Counted from the first letter of the stretch, positions 42,840 through 54,134 are shown. The stretch: DNA of 64,000 nt from Chloroflexota bacterium (GCA_023475225.1 JAMCVK010000002.1:1-64000), one strand, 5' to 3'. Notes: a model not told the origin generated them from the sequence alone. Program-made: numbers and translations.

Positions 42840-43408
42840 AACCTCTCCCCCTCCAGAATATGGCGCAACGCCTGTAGGGCCCGGAATTGAGCTATGCGCA
42901 CTGCTCCCTCGCTCTTACCGAGGATGGCGGCCACCTCCGGATACTCCAGCCCATCAAGGAAACGCAGCATGATTACCTGCTGCTGTTCAGGCTTTAGCCG
43001 TAAGACTGCCTGCCGGAGCGTCTGCTGTGTTAGGTGTTGCTCAGCTATCACCACCGGATCGGCCCAAACATCCGTCTCAATAGTCTCTGTCTCCAGAACC
43101 TCTCCCTTCGGCCTCTTATGGCGATAACGATCAACAACCAGGTTTTGGGCAATCTTAAAAAGCCAGGCCACGAAGGGGACACCTTGGGGACGATAGCGCT
43201 CAATAGATTGCCAGGCCCTCAAGAAAACCTCCTCCGTCAGATCCTCAGCCTCACTGCGGTCACCAAGGCGGTAGTAGACATGGCGGTAGACGCGGTCAAC
43301 GTAAAGGTCATAAAGCTGTCCGAAGGCCTCCGTATCCCGTTTGATGGCCCGCTCGAGCAATTCTAAGCCCTCGGCTGGGATCGAACCTTGCTGCGGCATC
43401 TTATCCAT
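42818..43408 (-). CDS. ECF RNA polymerase sigma factor
   Basis: 196 residues. Region 2 has Y-R-L-G-D-R-S-E-A-E-D-L-T-E-E-V-F-L-R-A-W and W-L-F-K-I-A-Q-N-L. Region 4 has L-K-P-E-Q-Q-Q-V-I-M-L-R-F-L and a helix-turn-helix A-A-I-L-G-K-S-E-G-A-V-R. It is co-encoded with the DUF5667 anti-sigma and probably responds to envelope stress. Two promoters precede it, one sigma70-like and one ECF-like (autoregulated). Confidence 0.92.
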   Translation of the reverse strand: MDKMPQQGSIPAEGLELLERAIKRDTEAFGQLYDLYVDRVYRHVYYRLGDRSEAEDLTEEVFLRAWQSIERYRPQGVPFVAWLFKIAQNLVVDRYRHKRPKGEVLETETIETDVWADPVVIAEQHLTQQTLRQAVLRLKPEQQQVIMLRFLDGLEYPEVAAILGKSEGAVRIAQFRALQALRHILEGERLCLRREE

Positions 43409-43413
43409 ATAAA

Positions 43414-43439
43414 TAACGAAAAAGCCTAATTTTTGTTAC
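43414..43439 (-). promoter_or_regulatory. ECF-type promoter, likely autoregulatory
   Basis: GTAAC (43439-43435) and CGTTA (43418-43414) on the minus strand are 16 bases apart, the spacing and shape of ECF promoters. The two halves also form an imperfect inverted repeat. The -10-like box lies only 5 bases before the ATG, so a transcript from it would be almost leaderless, or translation starts at the in-frame ATG at 43399. Confidence 0.45.
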
Positions 43440-43474
43440 GCCGAATACCACCATCAATGCCCCGTGACCGCCCT

Positions 43475-43503
43475 ATTCTAGGAGTCCAGCGCACAACGGT
43501 CAA
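43475..43503 (-). promoter_or_regulatory. sigma70-like promoter of the ECF sigma operon
   Basis: TTGACC (43503-43498) and TAGAAT (43480-43475) are 17 bases apart on the minus strand, one mismatch each. Transcription would start about 60 bases before the sigma-factor ATG. Confidence 0.6.
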
Positions 43504-43509
43504 TTATAT

Positions 43510-43538
43510 TTGCCAAAAGGTACAAAATAAGTTATAAT
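43510..43538 (+). promoter_or_regulatory. sigma70 promoter reading into the repeat array and GntR2
   Basis: TTGCCA (43510-43515) and TATAAT (43533-43538) are 17 bases apart. Divergent from the ECF operon promoter. If used, the 84-bp repeat array lies in the leader of the GntR/AAA transcript, a leader of more than 500 bases. Confidence 0.6.
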
Positions 43539-43561
43539 GTCATCAGGTGGCTGGGTGGCCT

Positions 43562-44065
43562 TACCACTAATCTTCCCACACCAAGCAAAAGGGGGGCGAG
43601 GAGGGAGTGTGGAAAGGTCATGGAGGGAGGGCGCAGCCTCACTACTGGGAGTGCATCGGGATACACCCTAGACCCAATCCCCCTTCTCCCGCCGGGGCAA
43701 GGGGAGGTCAAGGAGGGAACCCCCTCCTGGGAGGGTTCTAGGGCTCCGCCCAAGCCTACACTCCCCCTTCTCCCGCCGGGGCAAGGGGAGGTCAAGGAGG
43801 GAACCCCCTCCTGGGAGGGTTCTAGGGCTCTGCCCTAGCCTACACTCCCCCTTCTCCCGCCGGATAGGGGGTAGTCCAGAAGGGGAGCACCCCTCCTGGG
43901 AGGGTTCTAGGGCTCCGCCCTAGCCTACATTCCCCCTTCTCCCGCCGGATAGGGGGTAGTCCAGAAGGGGAGCACCCCTCCTGGGAGGGTTCTAGGGCTC
44001 CGCCCTAGCCTACACTCCCCCTTCTCCCGCAAAGCGGGAGAAGGGGGCAGGGGGATGAGGGTTCT
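43562..44065. repeat. dispersed repeat cluster with 84-85 bp tandem array, copy 6
   Basis: Units start at 43679, 43763, 43847, 43932 and 44017 (each beginning CCCCCTTCTCCCGC). Two resemble each other with CGGGGCAAGGGGAGGTC, and two have CGGATAGGGGGTAGTCC. A fifth, shorter unit ends in CAAAGCGGGAGAAGGGGG and GGATGAGGG. Each unit has a GGGTTCTAGGGCTCCGCCC core. No gene is credible here. Confidence 0.9.
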
Positions 44066-44072
44066 CATCAAA

Positions 44073-44771
44073 ATGAAACCAACGATTCAACCGATCAAAA
44101 AGACCAAAATATCTGAGGATATCGCCCTTCAGATCAGAGACCTCATCGCCAGTGGGCAGCTCCAGCCGGGTGATCGACTGCCCCCAGAGCGAGAGCTAGC
44201 CGAGTACTTCGGAGTCAGTCGCGCCTCGGTGCGGGAGGCAATGCGCACCCTGGAGCTACTGGGACTGGTGGAAAGCAAGCACGGCGATGGTACTTTTATC
44301 CGAGAGGGCAGCATCGAAGGTCTGGCCCAATCGCTCTCCTCAATACTGCTGACCCGGCAAGGGGTGGTCGTCGAGATCATGGATGCGCGCAAGATGCTCG
44401 AACCACCCCTAGCTATGCGGGCGGCCGAGCGAGCTTCAGCAGATGATCTGGCTGAATTGGAACAACTGTTATCGACCCAGGAGGAGAAGGTCGCCAGGGG
44501 AGAGAGCCCCGTTGAAGAGGATAGCCGCTTCCACTATGCTTTGGCCAGGGCCACCGGCAATCGGGTTATCCTTAAGCTGGTTGATGCGATGATGGAACTC
44601 CTGCACGAGTCACGCCAGCACTACTGGCAGACCCCTGAGCGAGCCCAGCGGTCGCTCGCTGGCCACCGGCGCATCCTCAAAGCCCTACTCGCTAAGGATC
44701 CAAAGGCCGCTTATAGGTCCATGCTAGACCATTTGGAAGAGGTGGAAACATCGATACGCCAAAGCGAGTGA
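44073..44771 (+). CDS. GntR family regulator, FadR/FCD type
   Basis: About 232 residues. Winged helix with L-P-P-E-R-E-L-A-E-Y-F-G-V-S-R-A-S-V-R-E-A and G-D-G-T-F-I, then an all-helical FCD ligand domain with acidic and His ligands (E-D-S-R-F-H, A-G-H-R). FCD proteins usually bind carboxylic acids such as lactate, glycolate or oxalate-like ligands. Its stop overlaps the next gene's GTG by 4 bases. The upstream ATG at 44055 lies in the repeat and would add six residues. Next to oxalate oxidoreductase it is a good candidate regulator for that operon. Confidence 0.9.
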   Translation: MKPTIQPIKKTKISEDIALQIRDLIASGQLQPGDRLPPERELAEYFGVSRASVREAMRTLELLGLVESKHGDGTFIREGSIEGLAQSLSSILLTRQGVVVEIMDARKMLEPPLAMRAAERASADDLAELEQLLSTQEEKVARGESPVEEDSRFHYALARATGNRVILKLVDAMMELLHESRQHYWQTPERAQRSLAGHRRILKALLAKDPKAAYRSMLDHLEEVETSIRQSE

Positions 44772-46879
44772 CCCTTCGTGTGGCTGAGTCTCTCATTGAG
44801 GACGTCGGCCGCAGGACTGTACGCCTGGACCCGCACGATATGGACACGATTGGGGCTACCCCTGGCGACATCGTCGCCCTAATCGGTAAGAACCGGACCG
44901 TGGCCAGGGCTATGCCCACCCTTCCGGAATTCTATGGGTGTGGATTGGCTCAAATAGATGGTCGTACTCGGGCTAATGCCGGGGTCGGCCTCGGCGAGGG
45001 AATACTCGTAGAGAGGACACAGGCACAACCGGCGCGCTCCCTCGTGTTAACATACACCGACACCGGGCAGGGAACGACCCCTCTCTCCACACTTGATGTC
45101 CAAGCCATAGGCGAACTCCTTCATGAGTTGCCATTGATTGCCGGTGACCAGGTCGACCTGGGAGTTTCCGCGGCACATGCGGGCCCTCTCTCGGTCTTGG
45201 GGAGTGCCCCTCAGGGTCCTGTCCTCGTCACCCCCCAGACACAGATAACGCTCCTCCCTCCGGACGAGACTGCGCCGCGCCGCTTTCACTCAGCCTACGA
45301 AGACATAGGCGGCCTGGACGAGGAGATACGACACATCCGGGAGATGGTGGAATTGCCCATCAAGTACCCCGAACTGTTCGCCCGCGTAGGCATCCAGCCA
45401 CCAAAGGGGCTGCTCCTGTACGGCCCACCAGGGACAGGTAAGACGCTGATCGCCCGTGTGCTGGCTAGCGAAGTCAGGGCCCATTTTATCCACGTTAATG
45501 GTCCAGAGATAATGCACAAATATTACGGTGAAAGCGAGGCGAGGCTACGTGAAGTCTTTGAGGAGGCGAGCCAAAACGCGCCAAGCATCATCTTCCTGGA
45601 CGAGATCGACGCCATCGCCCCCCGGCGGGCGACCGTCGCTGGCGAGGTGGAAAAGAGGGTGGTAGCCCAATTACTGGCCCTGATGGATGGGCTGGTTGGA
45701 CGGAGGGAGGTGGTGGTGATCGGCGCCACTAACATGCCGGAGCTGCTTGACCCTGCCCTGCGTCGCCCCGGACGCTTTGACCGGGAGGTGCATATCACCA
45801 TCCCTGACGAGAAGGGACGCTGGGGGATTTTGCGCATCCACACCCAGCCGATGCCTCTTCATCCCAGCGTTGATCTGGCTTGCTTGGCAAAGATGACCAG
45901 TGGCTACGTTGGCGCTGACCTGGAGATGCTCTGTAAAGAGGCCGGTATGAGTGCCCTGCGCCGCATGTTGCCCTCGCCGGACATGACGGCCGAGTCTGCC
46001 GCCTCTCTGAATGATCTGAAGGTCTGGGTCACCATGGACGACTTTTACCAGGCCATGCAGGAGGTTGAGCCGGCGGGTACACGGGAGATCCTCATCGAAA
46101 AACCCTCCCTCACCTTCAGTGATGTGGGTGGTCTTGAGGAGCTCAAGGAGGAGCTCCTGACGGTAATTGCTCTGCCCCTACGCCATGCCGAGCTGATCGA
46201 GCAAGGGCAGTTGACCCCGCCCAGGTCGGTATTTCTCCATGGTCCACCTGGCAGTGGCAAGACCCTGTTGGCCAAAGCCTTGGCCGGGGAGCTAAAACTC
46301 AGCTTCGTCGAAGTCAACCCCTCAGCCATATCCTCCAAATGGATGGGAGAAGCCGAAAAGTCTTTAGGGGATGTCTTCCGCGCCGTCAGACACGCCGGTC
46401 CTTGTGTTCTCTTCCTCGATCACATCGACATCCTGGCCCCTCGACGCGGCGCATTGACCGAGTCCTACATTTCAGCCCGGGTGATGGCCAGGTTAATGCG
46501 CGAGATGAGCACCATAACAAACGTCAAGGGACTGATCGTCGTTGCCGCCACAGATCGGATAGACCTGGTCGATCCCGCCGTGTTAGCCAAATTCGACCTT
46601 CAGTTGCCGGTACCCTTGCCCGACCAGCACACACGAGAGAAGATATTCACCATCCTAACCAGGGACAGGTCGCTGGCCAATGACGTAGACATCACTGCCC
46701 TTGCCGCAGCCACCGCCGGTATGACGGGCAGCGACATAGCCTCCATCTGTAAGAAGGCCACCGTCTACGCTCTCAAAGAGCATCTGGCAACAGGGGGACA
46801 AGTAGAGACCAGTCCATCGCTGGCGGCCAGGCACTTCGCTGCTGCCCTGGCTATAGTCAACCGCCCTACACCAGAGTAG
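44768..46879 (+). CDS. CDC48/VAT-like double AAA ATPase with degenerate D2
   Basis: 703 residues. An N-terminal double-psi barrel region is followed by D1 with intact Walker A (G-P-P-G-T-G-K-T, about 219), Walker B (I-I-F-L-D-E-I-D, Glu near 279), T-N sensor and arginine finger (R-R-P-G-R-F-D). D2 keeps Walker A (G-P-P-G-S-G-K-T, about 491), but Walker B Glu is His (L-D-H-I-D, His552), sensor-1 Asn is Asp (A-T-D-R-I-D) and the R-P-G-R-F-D fingers are lost (L-A-K-F-D). Protein unfolding would then rest on D1, opposite to typical CDC48. GTG start overlaps the GntR stop. Confidence 0.9.
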   Translation: MTLRVAESLIEDVGRRTVRLDPHDMDTIGATPGDIVALIGKNRTVARAMPTLPEFYGCGLAQIDGRTRANAGVGLGEGILVERTQAQPARSLVLTYTDTGQGTTPLSTLDVQAIGELLHELPLIAGDQVDLGVSAAHAGPLSVLGSAPQGPVLVTPQTQITLLPPDETAPRRFHSAYEDIGGLDEEIRHIREMVELPIKYPELFARVGIQPPKGLLLYGPPGTGKTLIARVLASEVRAHFIHVNGPEIMHKYYGESEARLREVFEEASQNAPSIIFLDEIDAIAPRRATVAGEVEKRVVAQLLALMDGLVGRREVVVIGATNMPELLDPALRRPGRFDREVHITIPDEKGRWGILRIHTQPMPLHPSVDLACLAKMTSGYVGADLEMLCKEAGMSALRRMLPSPDMTAESAASLNDLKVWVTMDDFYQAMQEVEPAGTREILIEKPSLTFSDVGGLEELKEELLTVIALPLRHAELIEQGQLTPPRSVFLHGPPGSGKTLLAKALAGELKLSFVEVNPSAISSKWMGEAEKSLGDVFRAVRHAGPCVLFLDHIDILAPRRGALTESYISARVMARLMREMSTITNVKGLIVVAATDRIDLVDPAVLAKFDLQLPVPLPDQHTREKIFTILTRDRSLANDVDITALAAATAGMTGSDIASICKKATVYALKEHLATGGQVETSPSLAARHFAAALAIVNRPTPE

Positions 46880-46999
46880 GGCAGATTCACTTGGAGAGCA
46901 TGCCCCGCCAGGAGGCACGGAGAGGGCTAACACCTTTTCAAGAGAGATCGAAGGGCGTTTCCAAACGTCCGCAGATGATAACAAAGTTAAGGAGGAACA

Positions 47000-47986
47000 A
47001 TGGCTATTCATCAGGAGAACCTTATCGAGGTTACAGTTTGGTTTCGAGGTGTTGTGGAGGGAAGATTGGCCCGCAAGATCGTCAATACGCTAGCCAGCGC
47101 TGCGGCACAGGAGGGCAAATTTATGCAGGCCTTCGATAACTACGCTGATGCACCTGATCGCGTTGATGTGCCCTGTCGGTCGTACGCTCGCCTCTGTCCA
47201 GAGCCCATCGCCGAACCGTATATCTACGAGAATCACCATCCAAGCGTGGTAGTAGCCACCGATGCCGCCCTGGTCAAGGGCTGCGACGTCTTGAAGGGGA
47301 TGGAACCAGACGGCGTGCTTGTGGTGAATACTTCCCGGGAGCCAACGGAGATACTGAAACTGCTGGAGGGGCTGGAGAACCGCAGTCGTCTCAAGACGGT
47401 AGCCACGATCGATGCTGGCGAGGGGGCAAGACCGCGTGCCCCTTACGGCGCTGGTGGGGAGGGAGCTGTAGATAGGCCAGTTGACCCCGGCCCAGGCGCC
47501 CCGATCTTAGGAGCCATTGCCCGCGCCTCAGGCGTCGTTAAACTGGAATCGCTGCTAGCTGTGGAGACGGACAAGGCCGGCCTCCAGAAAGGTTGTGACC
47601 AGGTGAAGATGCTCACAAACCCAGTCTATAGGCCAGAGGAACGCAAGGTGGAGAGCCCAATCCCTCACCTTGGCCATAAGGTCGATTTGATTATCCCGGC
47701 TCCATCACCTAACGGTGAGAACGAGGGATTCATCACCAGTAACTTCCGCCAATGGCGACCCATCTTCGACGAAGACAAGTGCACCCTGTGTCGCCTTTGC
47801 TGGATCAGCTGTCCAGATTCATGCATTCGTATCTCACCTGAAGAGTCCCCCAAGATAGCCATCGACCTGAAGTATTGTAAGGGATGTGGCATCTGCTGGT
47901 CCGTCTGCCCCGTCCCCGGCGCTCTACGTCCAGAAGACGAGTTGAACTTCGAAGGCGGGATGGTCCGCCTAACTTATACTGGTTGA
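47000..47986 (+). CDS. oxalate oxidoreductase, fused gamma-delta subunit
   Basis: 328 residues. The first about 200 residues resemble the 2-oxoacid:acceptor oxidoreductase gamma (domain III), but the usual G-x-G-G-Q-G loop reads F-R-G-V-V-E-G-R. The last about 90 hold a ferredoxin domain with two 4Fe-4S motifs (C-T-L-C-R-L-C-W-I-S-C-P and C-K-G-C-G-I-C-W-S-V-C-P). Moorella oxalate oxidoreductase also fuses these two domains in its delta subunit, as published. AAGGAGG precedes the ATG. It is first of a three-gene set, gamma-delta, alpha, beta. Confidence 0.85.
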   Translation: MAIHQENLIEVTVWFRGVVEGRLARKIVNTLASAAAQEGKFMQAFDNYADAPDRVDVPCRSYARLCPEPIAEPYIYENHHPSVVVATDAALVKGCDVLKGMEPDGVLVVNTSREPTEILKLLEGLENRSRLKTVATIDAGEGARPRAPYGAGGEGAVDRPVDPGPGAPILGAIARASGVVKLESLLAVETDKAGLQKGCDQVKMLTNPVYRPEERKVESPIPHLGHKVDLIIPAPSPNGENEGFITSNFRQWRPIFDEDKCTLCRLCWISCPDSCIRISPEESPKIAIDLKYCKGCGICWSVCPVPGALRPEDELNFEGGMVRLTYTG

Positions 47987-47996
47987 GGTGAGTAAA

Positions 47997-50630
<2,634 letters not shown>

Positions 50631-50726
50631 CCTTCCTGCTACGCCTCATTCGACTCCAGGGGTTGCAGGCAGTCAACCTCTGTATCACCCATCAGCCATT
50701 ATACCTTGCTGGGGACTATTTTCCTA

Positions 50727-50755
50727 TTGACCTTTCTTGCCCAAGTGATTATGAT
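50727..50755 (+). promoter_or_regulatory. promoter of the glycosidase-like gene
   Basis: TTGACC (50727-50732) and TATGAT (50750-50755) are 17 bases apart. The predicted start near 50762 supports the ATG at 50796 and rules out the ATG at 50751. Confidence 0.6.
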
Positions 50756-50795
50756 GGGCAAGCCGCAACATAGGTTCAACCTGAGGGAAGAGGCT

Positions 50796-53225
50796 ATGGT
50801 CATCCGGGCTAGGCTATTGAGCTCCCTAACAGCGATGATCCTACTGGTCACTCTGACGTTGCCACCCGTCTCTGGTCAGGTTCCCGCATTGGGGGAGACG
50901 TACCGAGCGCTCAGCGTAACACCAAATGACCGCTTTGGCATCGTTCACATAAGTGCTGTAGCCAGCAACCAGATCACCAGCTCTGATAAGCGCTATCAAC
51001 AGGCAAAGGAGGCTGGAGCGAAGTGGAACCGCTGGGTATTCTATTGGCATGAGATCGAGACCACCGATGGCTTGATCATTAGTAACCCCGATCAGGCCTA
51101 CCGTCTCCAGGACCAGGTTGTGGACTCGGATGTCGCTCACGGTTTCAACATCGATGCTGTATTGCTCGGTACACCGGGATGGATCACAAGCGCCTCAGTT
51201 ACGGCGATGGAGGCTGCTCCGTTTCCTGAAGTTGGCCCCCGGCCACGCCAGGCAGAGGCTGTATCCATAAAAAGCGCTTCTCCCAGCCCAGCCACTTATC
51301 CTCCCCGCTCTTTGGGGCAGCCCGTGTTCACTGATGGGACAGATATACCCGGGCCGGCTAAGTCCATCAACATGAATAACCACTGGGCTCGCTTCGTCTA
51401 CACCACCGTCAACCGCTATAAAGATAAAATTAAGTACTGGGAGATCTGGAATGAGCCCGATTTCCCGGCCATCGATGGCGGTTTCTGGGCCTCCAATCCA
51501 GAAAGTTACTATCGCTTATTGAAGGTAGCCTATTTGGCCGCCAAGACGGCTGACCCGACGGCCAAAATAATGATGGGCGGGCTCACCCATTACTCTTTCC
51601 GTGATGCCTCAGCCAGCTTCCTCCGTCAGGTCCTTGCCCTGATCAAGGCCGACCCGCTGGCCGCCACCAATAACTTCTTCTTCGACGTGATCCCTCTGCA
51701 TTTTTATAGTCGACCATTCGATCTCTGGACAGGCACGGTGCTTACCCGTACATGGCTGCGTGAATTCGGCATGAGCGCCAATAAGGAGATCTGGGTGAAT
51801 GAGACCAACGCCCCCGCTTGTGGCGATAGAGATTTACAAGGAGCCATTGATTGCGGAGACCGCAATTTCAAAGGAAGCGCCAATCTCAGTGAACAGGCTG
51901 ATTTCATCATCCAGGCCTTCGCCTACGGCTTTGCCGCTGGGCTCACGCGCATCCTGATCTTTCAGCTCTACGATGATGGCTGGCAATATTATGACGGAAC
52001 GCACTCGCAAGGGTACGGGCTTATTCGAAACGGTGGCTCCCCCCGCCCAGCGTATACGGCTTACCAGGTTGCGGTTACTTATCTTTCCAACCTATTCTCC
52101 GGGTTACGAACGAGCGTGGGTGATGTGGAGAGAATAACCTTTGGAACACCGCAGGGCAAGGTAACTGTCTTATGGGACAAGTCTCCCCAGGCGACGGAGG
52201 GCACTGTGGCTGCCTCTGCGCCCACGGCCACACTGGTCTACCCCGATGGACGAACGGAAGTGAGGTCACCGCTGAATAACGTCTATAGAATCTCCCTCCC
52301 TGGCGCAACAGATAATAAGAATTTTCAGGATAATCTCAATGACTACATCATTGGCGGTTCACCCCGTCTGTTAGTGGAGTCCTTACCACCGGACACGACA
52401 CCTCCCACTTCGATGGTGAATCCCCTCCCAGCGCAAAGTCAGAAAAGCTTCATGGTCAGCTGGACGGGCAGCGATGTTGGCTGGGGTATCGTGAACTACG
52501 ATGTACAATATCGGGATACGAGCGTAGTAGGAGGAACATGGCAGGATTGGCTCAGTAGTACCACGGCCACCTCGGCCACCTTCAACGGGACTGCGGGGCA
52601 CACCTACGAATTCCGTTCACGGGCCAGGGATTGGGCCGGCAATGTGGAAGCCTTCCCAGCGACAGCTGATGCTCAAACGACCATCGTTCAGCCCAACGTG
52701 GTCACCAATGGCGACTTTGAGTCCATAACTGATTTTGGTCCTGACGCCGGCTGGAACGTGCTGGGCAGTACCGCCCCTAAGTTAAGCAATTTGGCCTACA
52801 CCGGCTTGCAGGCAGCCTTGTTGGGGGATGATTTTAAGGCGGAGCCGGGACAGGAATATGGCAATTCGACCATCTGGCAGAAGATCACCGTGCCAGACAC
52901 ACTGACGAAGCCGATCCTCTCTTTTGTCTATAGGATCGCTACCACCCAGCCCGGCCGTGCCTGGTTCGAGGTGAAGTTTCATTACACGCCTGCGGGGGGT
53001 GAGCCAGTTGTTGTCTGGGTGATACCGCGCGACACGGTGCGGCAAGCGCCGAGCTGGACCAAGGTCACCTATGATCTGACGTCCTATAAAGGGAAACAGA
53101 TCGAGCTCTACTTTAACGTCGTGCAATGGAACGATGCCCACGATTTACGTGCCTACCTCGACGACGTGAGCATCGATCAGAACTACGCTCAGCGGCTGCT
53201 GCTGCCACTTATTCTCGAGCGATAA
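50796..53225 (+). CDS. secreted glycoside-hydrolase-like protein (clan GH-A type)
   Basis: About 809 residues with signal peptide. The catalytic half shows I-K-Y-W-E-I-W-N-E-P (acid/base Glu in N-E-P, about 220) and E-I-W-V-N-E-T (nucleophile Glu, about 333), the TIM-barrel clan GH-A pattern, closest in feel to GH39. A fibronectin-like module follows and then a jelly-roll module beginning N-V-V-T-N-G-D-F-E. The end is L-L-L-P-L-I-L-E-R, similar to the tail of the giant protein. It is secreted and may degrade or remodel a polysaccharide. Confidence 0.8.
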   Translation: MVIRARLLSSLTAMILLVTLTLPPVSGQVPALGETYRALSVTPNDRFGIVHISAVASNQITSSDKRYQQAKEAGAKWNRWVFYWHEIETTDGLIISNPDQAYRLQDQVVDSDVAHGFNIDAVLLGTPGWITSASVTAMEAAPFPEVGPRPRQAEAVSIKSASPSPATYPPRSLGQPVFTDGTDIPGPAKSINMNNHWARFVYTTVNRYKDKIKYWEIWNEPDFPAIDGGFWASNPESYYRLLKVAYLAAKTADPTAKIMMGGLTHYSFRDASASFLRQVLALIKADPLAATNNFFFDVIPLHFYSRPFDLWTGTVLTRTWLREFGMSANKEIWVNETNAPACGDRDLQGAIDCGDRNFKGSANLSEQADFIIQAFAYGFAAGLTRILIFQLYDDGWQYYDGTHSQGYGLIRNGGSPRPAYTAYQVAVTYLSNLFSGLRTSVGDVERITFGTPQGKVTVLWDKSPQATEGTVAASAPTATLVYPDGRTEVRSPLNNVYRISLPGATDNKNFQDNLNDYIIGGSPRLLVESLPPDTTPPTSMVNPLPAQSQKSFMVSWTGSDVGWGIVNYDVQYRDTSVVGGTWQDWLSSTTATSATFNGTAGHTYEFRSRARDWAGNVEAFPATADAQTTIVQPNVVTNGDFESITDFGPDAGWNVLGSTAPKLSNLAYTGLQAALLGDDFKAEPGQEYGNSTIWQKITVPDTLTKPILSFVYRIATTQPGRAWFEVKFHYTPAGGEPVVVWVIPRDTVRQAPSWTKVTYDLTSYKGKQIELYFNVVQWNDAHDLRAYLDDVSIDQNYAQRLLLPLILER

Positions 53226-53231
53226 CCTCTA

Positions 53232-53852
53232 TCAAAGCCAAGGGTTGCTGAGCCTCTCCTGTCCGATGGTCGTGGAGGGGCCATGGCCCGGGTAAACTCG
53301 GGTGGCATCGCCCAGGGGAAACAGCTTCTGGACTATACTCTGCAGCAGCTGCTCCTGATTTCCGCCCGGCAGATCGGTCCGACCGATGCCGTGATTAAAA
53401 AGGACATCACCGACGAATACGCTTCCGGCGATATGTAAGGAGATGTGGCCAGGGGTATGCCCCGGCGTGAACAATACCTGCAGGGTAAGAGTGCCTACTT
53501 TGAGTGTATCACCTTCCTCAAGGAAGAGGTCCGGGGCAGGACATTCAGCATATTGATTCCCCGTAAATAGCGCTGCATTCGCCGCAGCGGACTGCAGAAG
53601 GGGAACGTCGAGGCGATGGATAGCGAGAGGGGCAGCAGTCGCCTCCTTGAGCTCTTTATCGGCCAGGACATGGTCAAAGTGCCCATGGGTATTAACAATA
53701 TAGCGCACAGTGGCTTTGAGCTGCTGCAAGCTGCTGAGAATAAGGGGGGCATCGCCGCCGGGGTCTATCACCAGGGCTTGCCGTGTCTCCGGACAGGTGA
53801 CGATATAGCAATTGGTGGTCAGCGGTCCGACCGTTAACGTTTTGATGATCAT
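53232..53852 (-). CDS. MBL-fold metallo-hydrolase (glyoxalase II-like)
   Basis: 206 residues. Metal motif T-H-G-H-F-D-H, then G-H-T-P-G-H, V-F-V-G-D-V-L-F and P-G-H-G-P-S-T-T, the set of the small glyoxalase II-like family. Substrates are thioesters of glutathione or other thiols, or unknown. GGGAGG 5 bases before the ATG at 53852. It converges with the glycosidase gene, seven bases between stops. The frame remains open upstream into a repeat, which is not part of the protein. Confidence 0.9.
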   Translation of the reverse strand: MIIKTLTVGPLTTNCYIVTCPETRQALVIDPGGDAPLILSSLQQLKATVRYIVNTHGHFDHVLADKELKEATAAPLAIHRLDVPLLQSAAANAALFTGNQYAECPAPDLFLEEGDTLKVGTLTLQVLFTPGHTPGHISLHIAGSVFVGDVLFNHGIGRTDLPGGNQEQLLQSIVQKLFPLGDATRVYPGHGPSTTIGQERLSNPWL

Positions 53853-53959
53853 CAATTCCCTCCCATATTCTTCCAGAGGGGCAGTGAAGCCCTGCGCCAT
53901 TCTGGCAGCTTCCTCACTCAGTGTCAAGCCGCTAACCTGAGAGTGAGAGTGATAAACAA

Positions 53960-54070
53960 CGAGGGTTCCAAGGGGCTGCGCCCCTTGGCAGGGGTCTGGG
54001 GATGTGCCCCAGAGCACAAAATCAAACCCGAAGGGCTACCTTGAACCCCTTGCGGGGGTTTGGGGGTCAT
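53960..54070. repeat. dispersed palindromic repeat, copy 7
   Basis: CCAAGGGG-CTG-CGCCCCTTGG, TCTGGGG-ATGTG-CCCCAGA and a downstream CCCCTTGCGGGGGTTTGGGGG element. It lies between the MBL gene start and the small membrane protein gene. Confidence 0.75.
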
Positions 54071-54134
54071 TATGAAGGAGGCTATATTACTGTGAGACTT
54101 GTGCAGTCGGGGAGATCTAGGGTTCCCTCAATCT

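Noticed and set aside
43620-43838. 72-codon plus-strand frame in the tandem array
   Set aside because: The 84-bp period is a multiple of three, so the repeats stay open by chance. No start signal or domain.
43679-44065. CRISPR array in the 84-85 bp repeats
   Set aside because: Units are nearly identical along their full length, with no unique spacers, and no cas genes are present.
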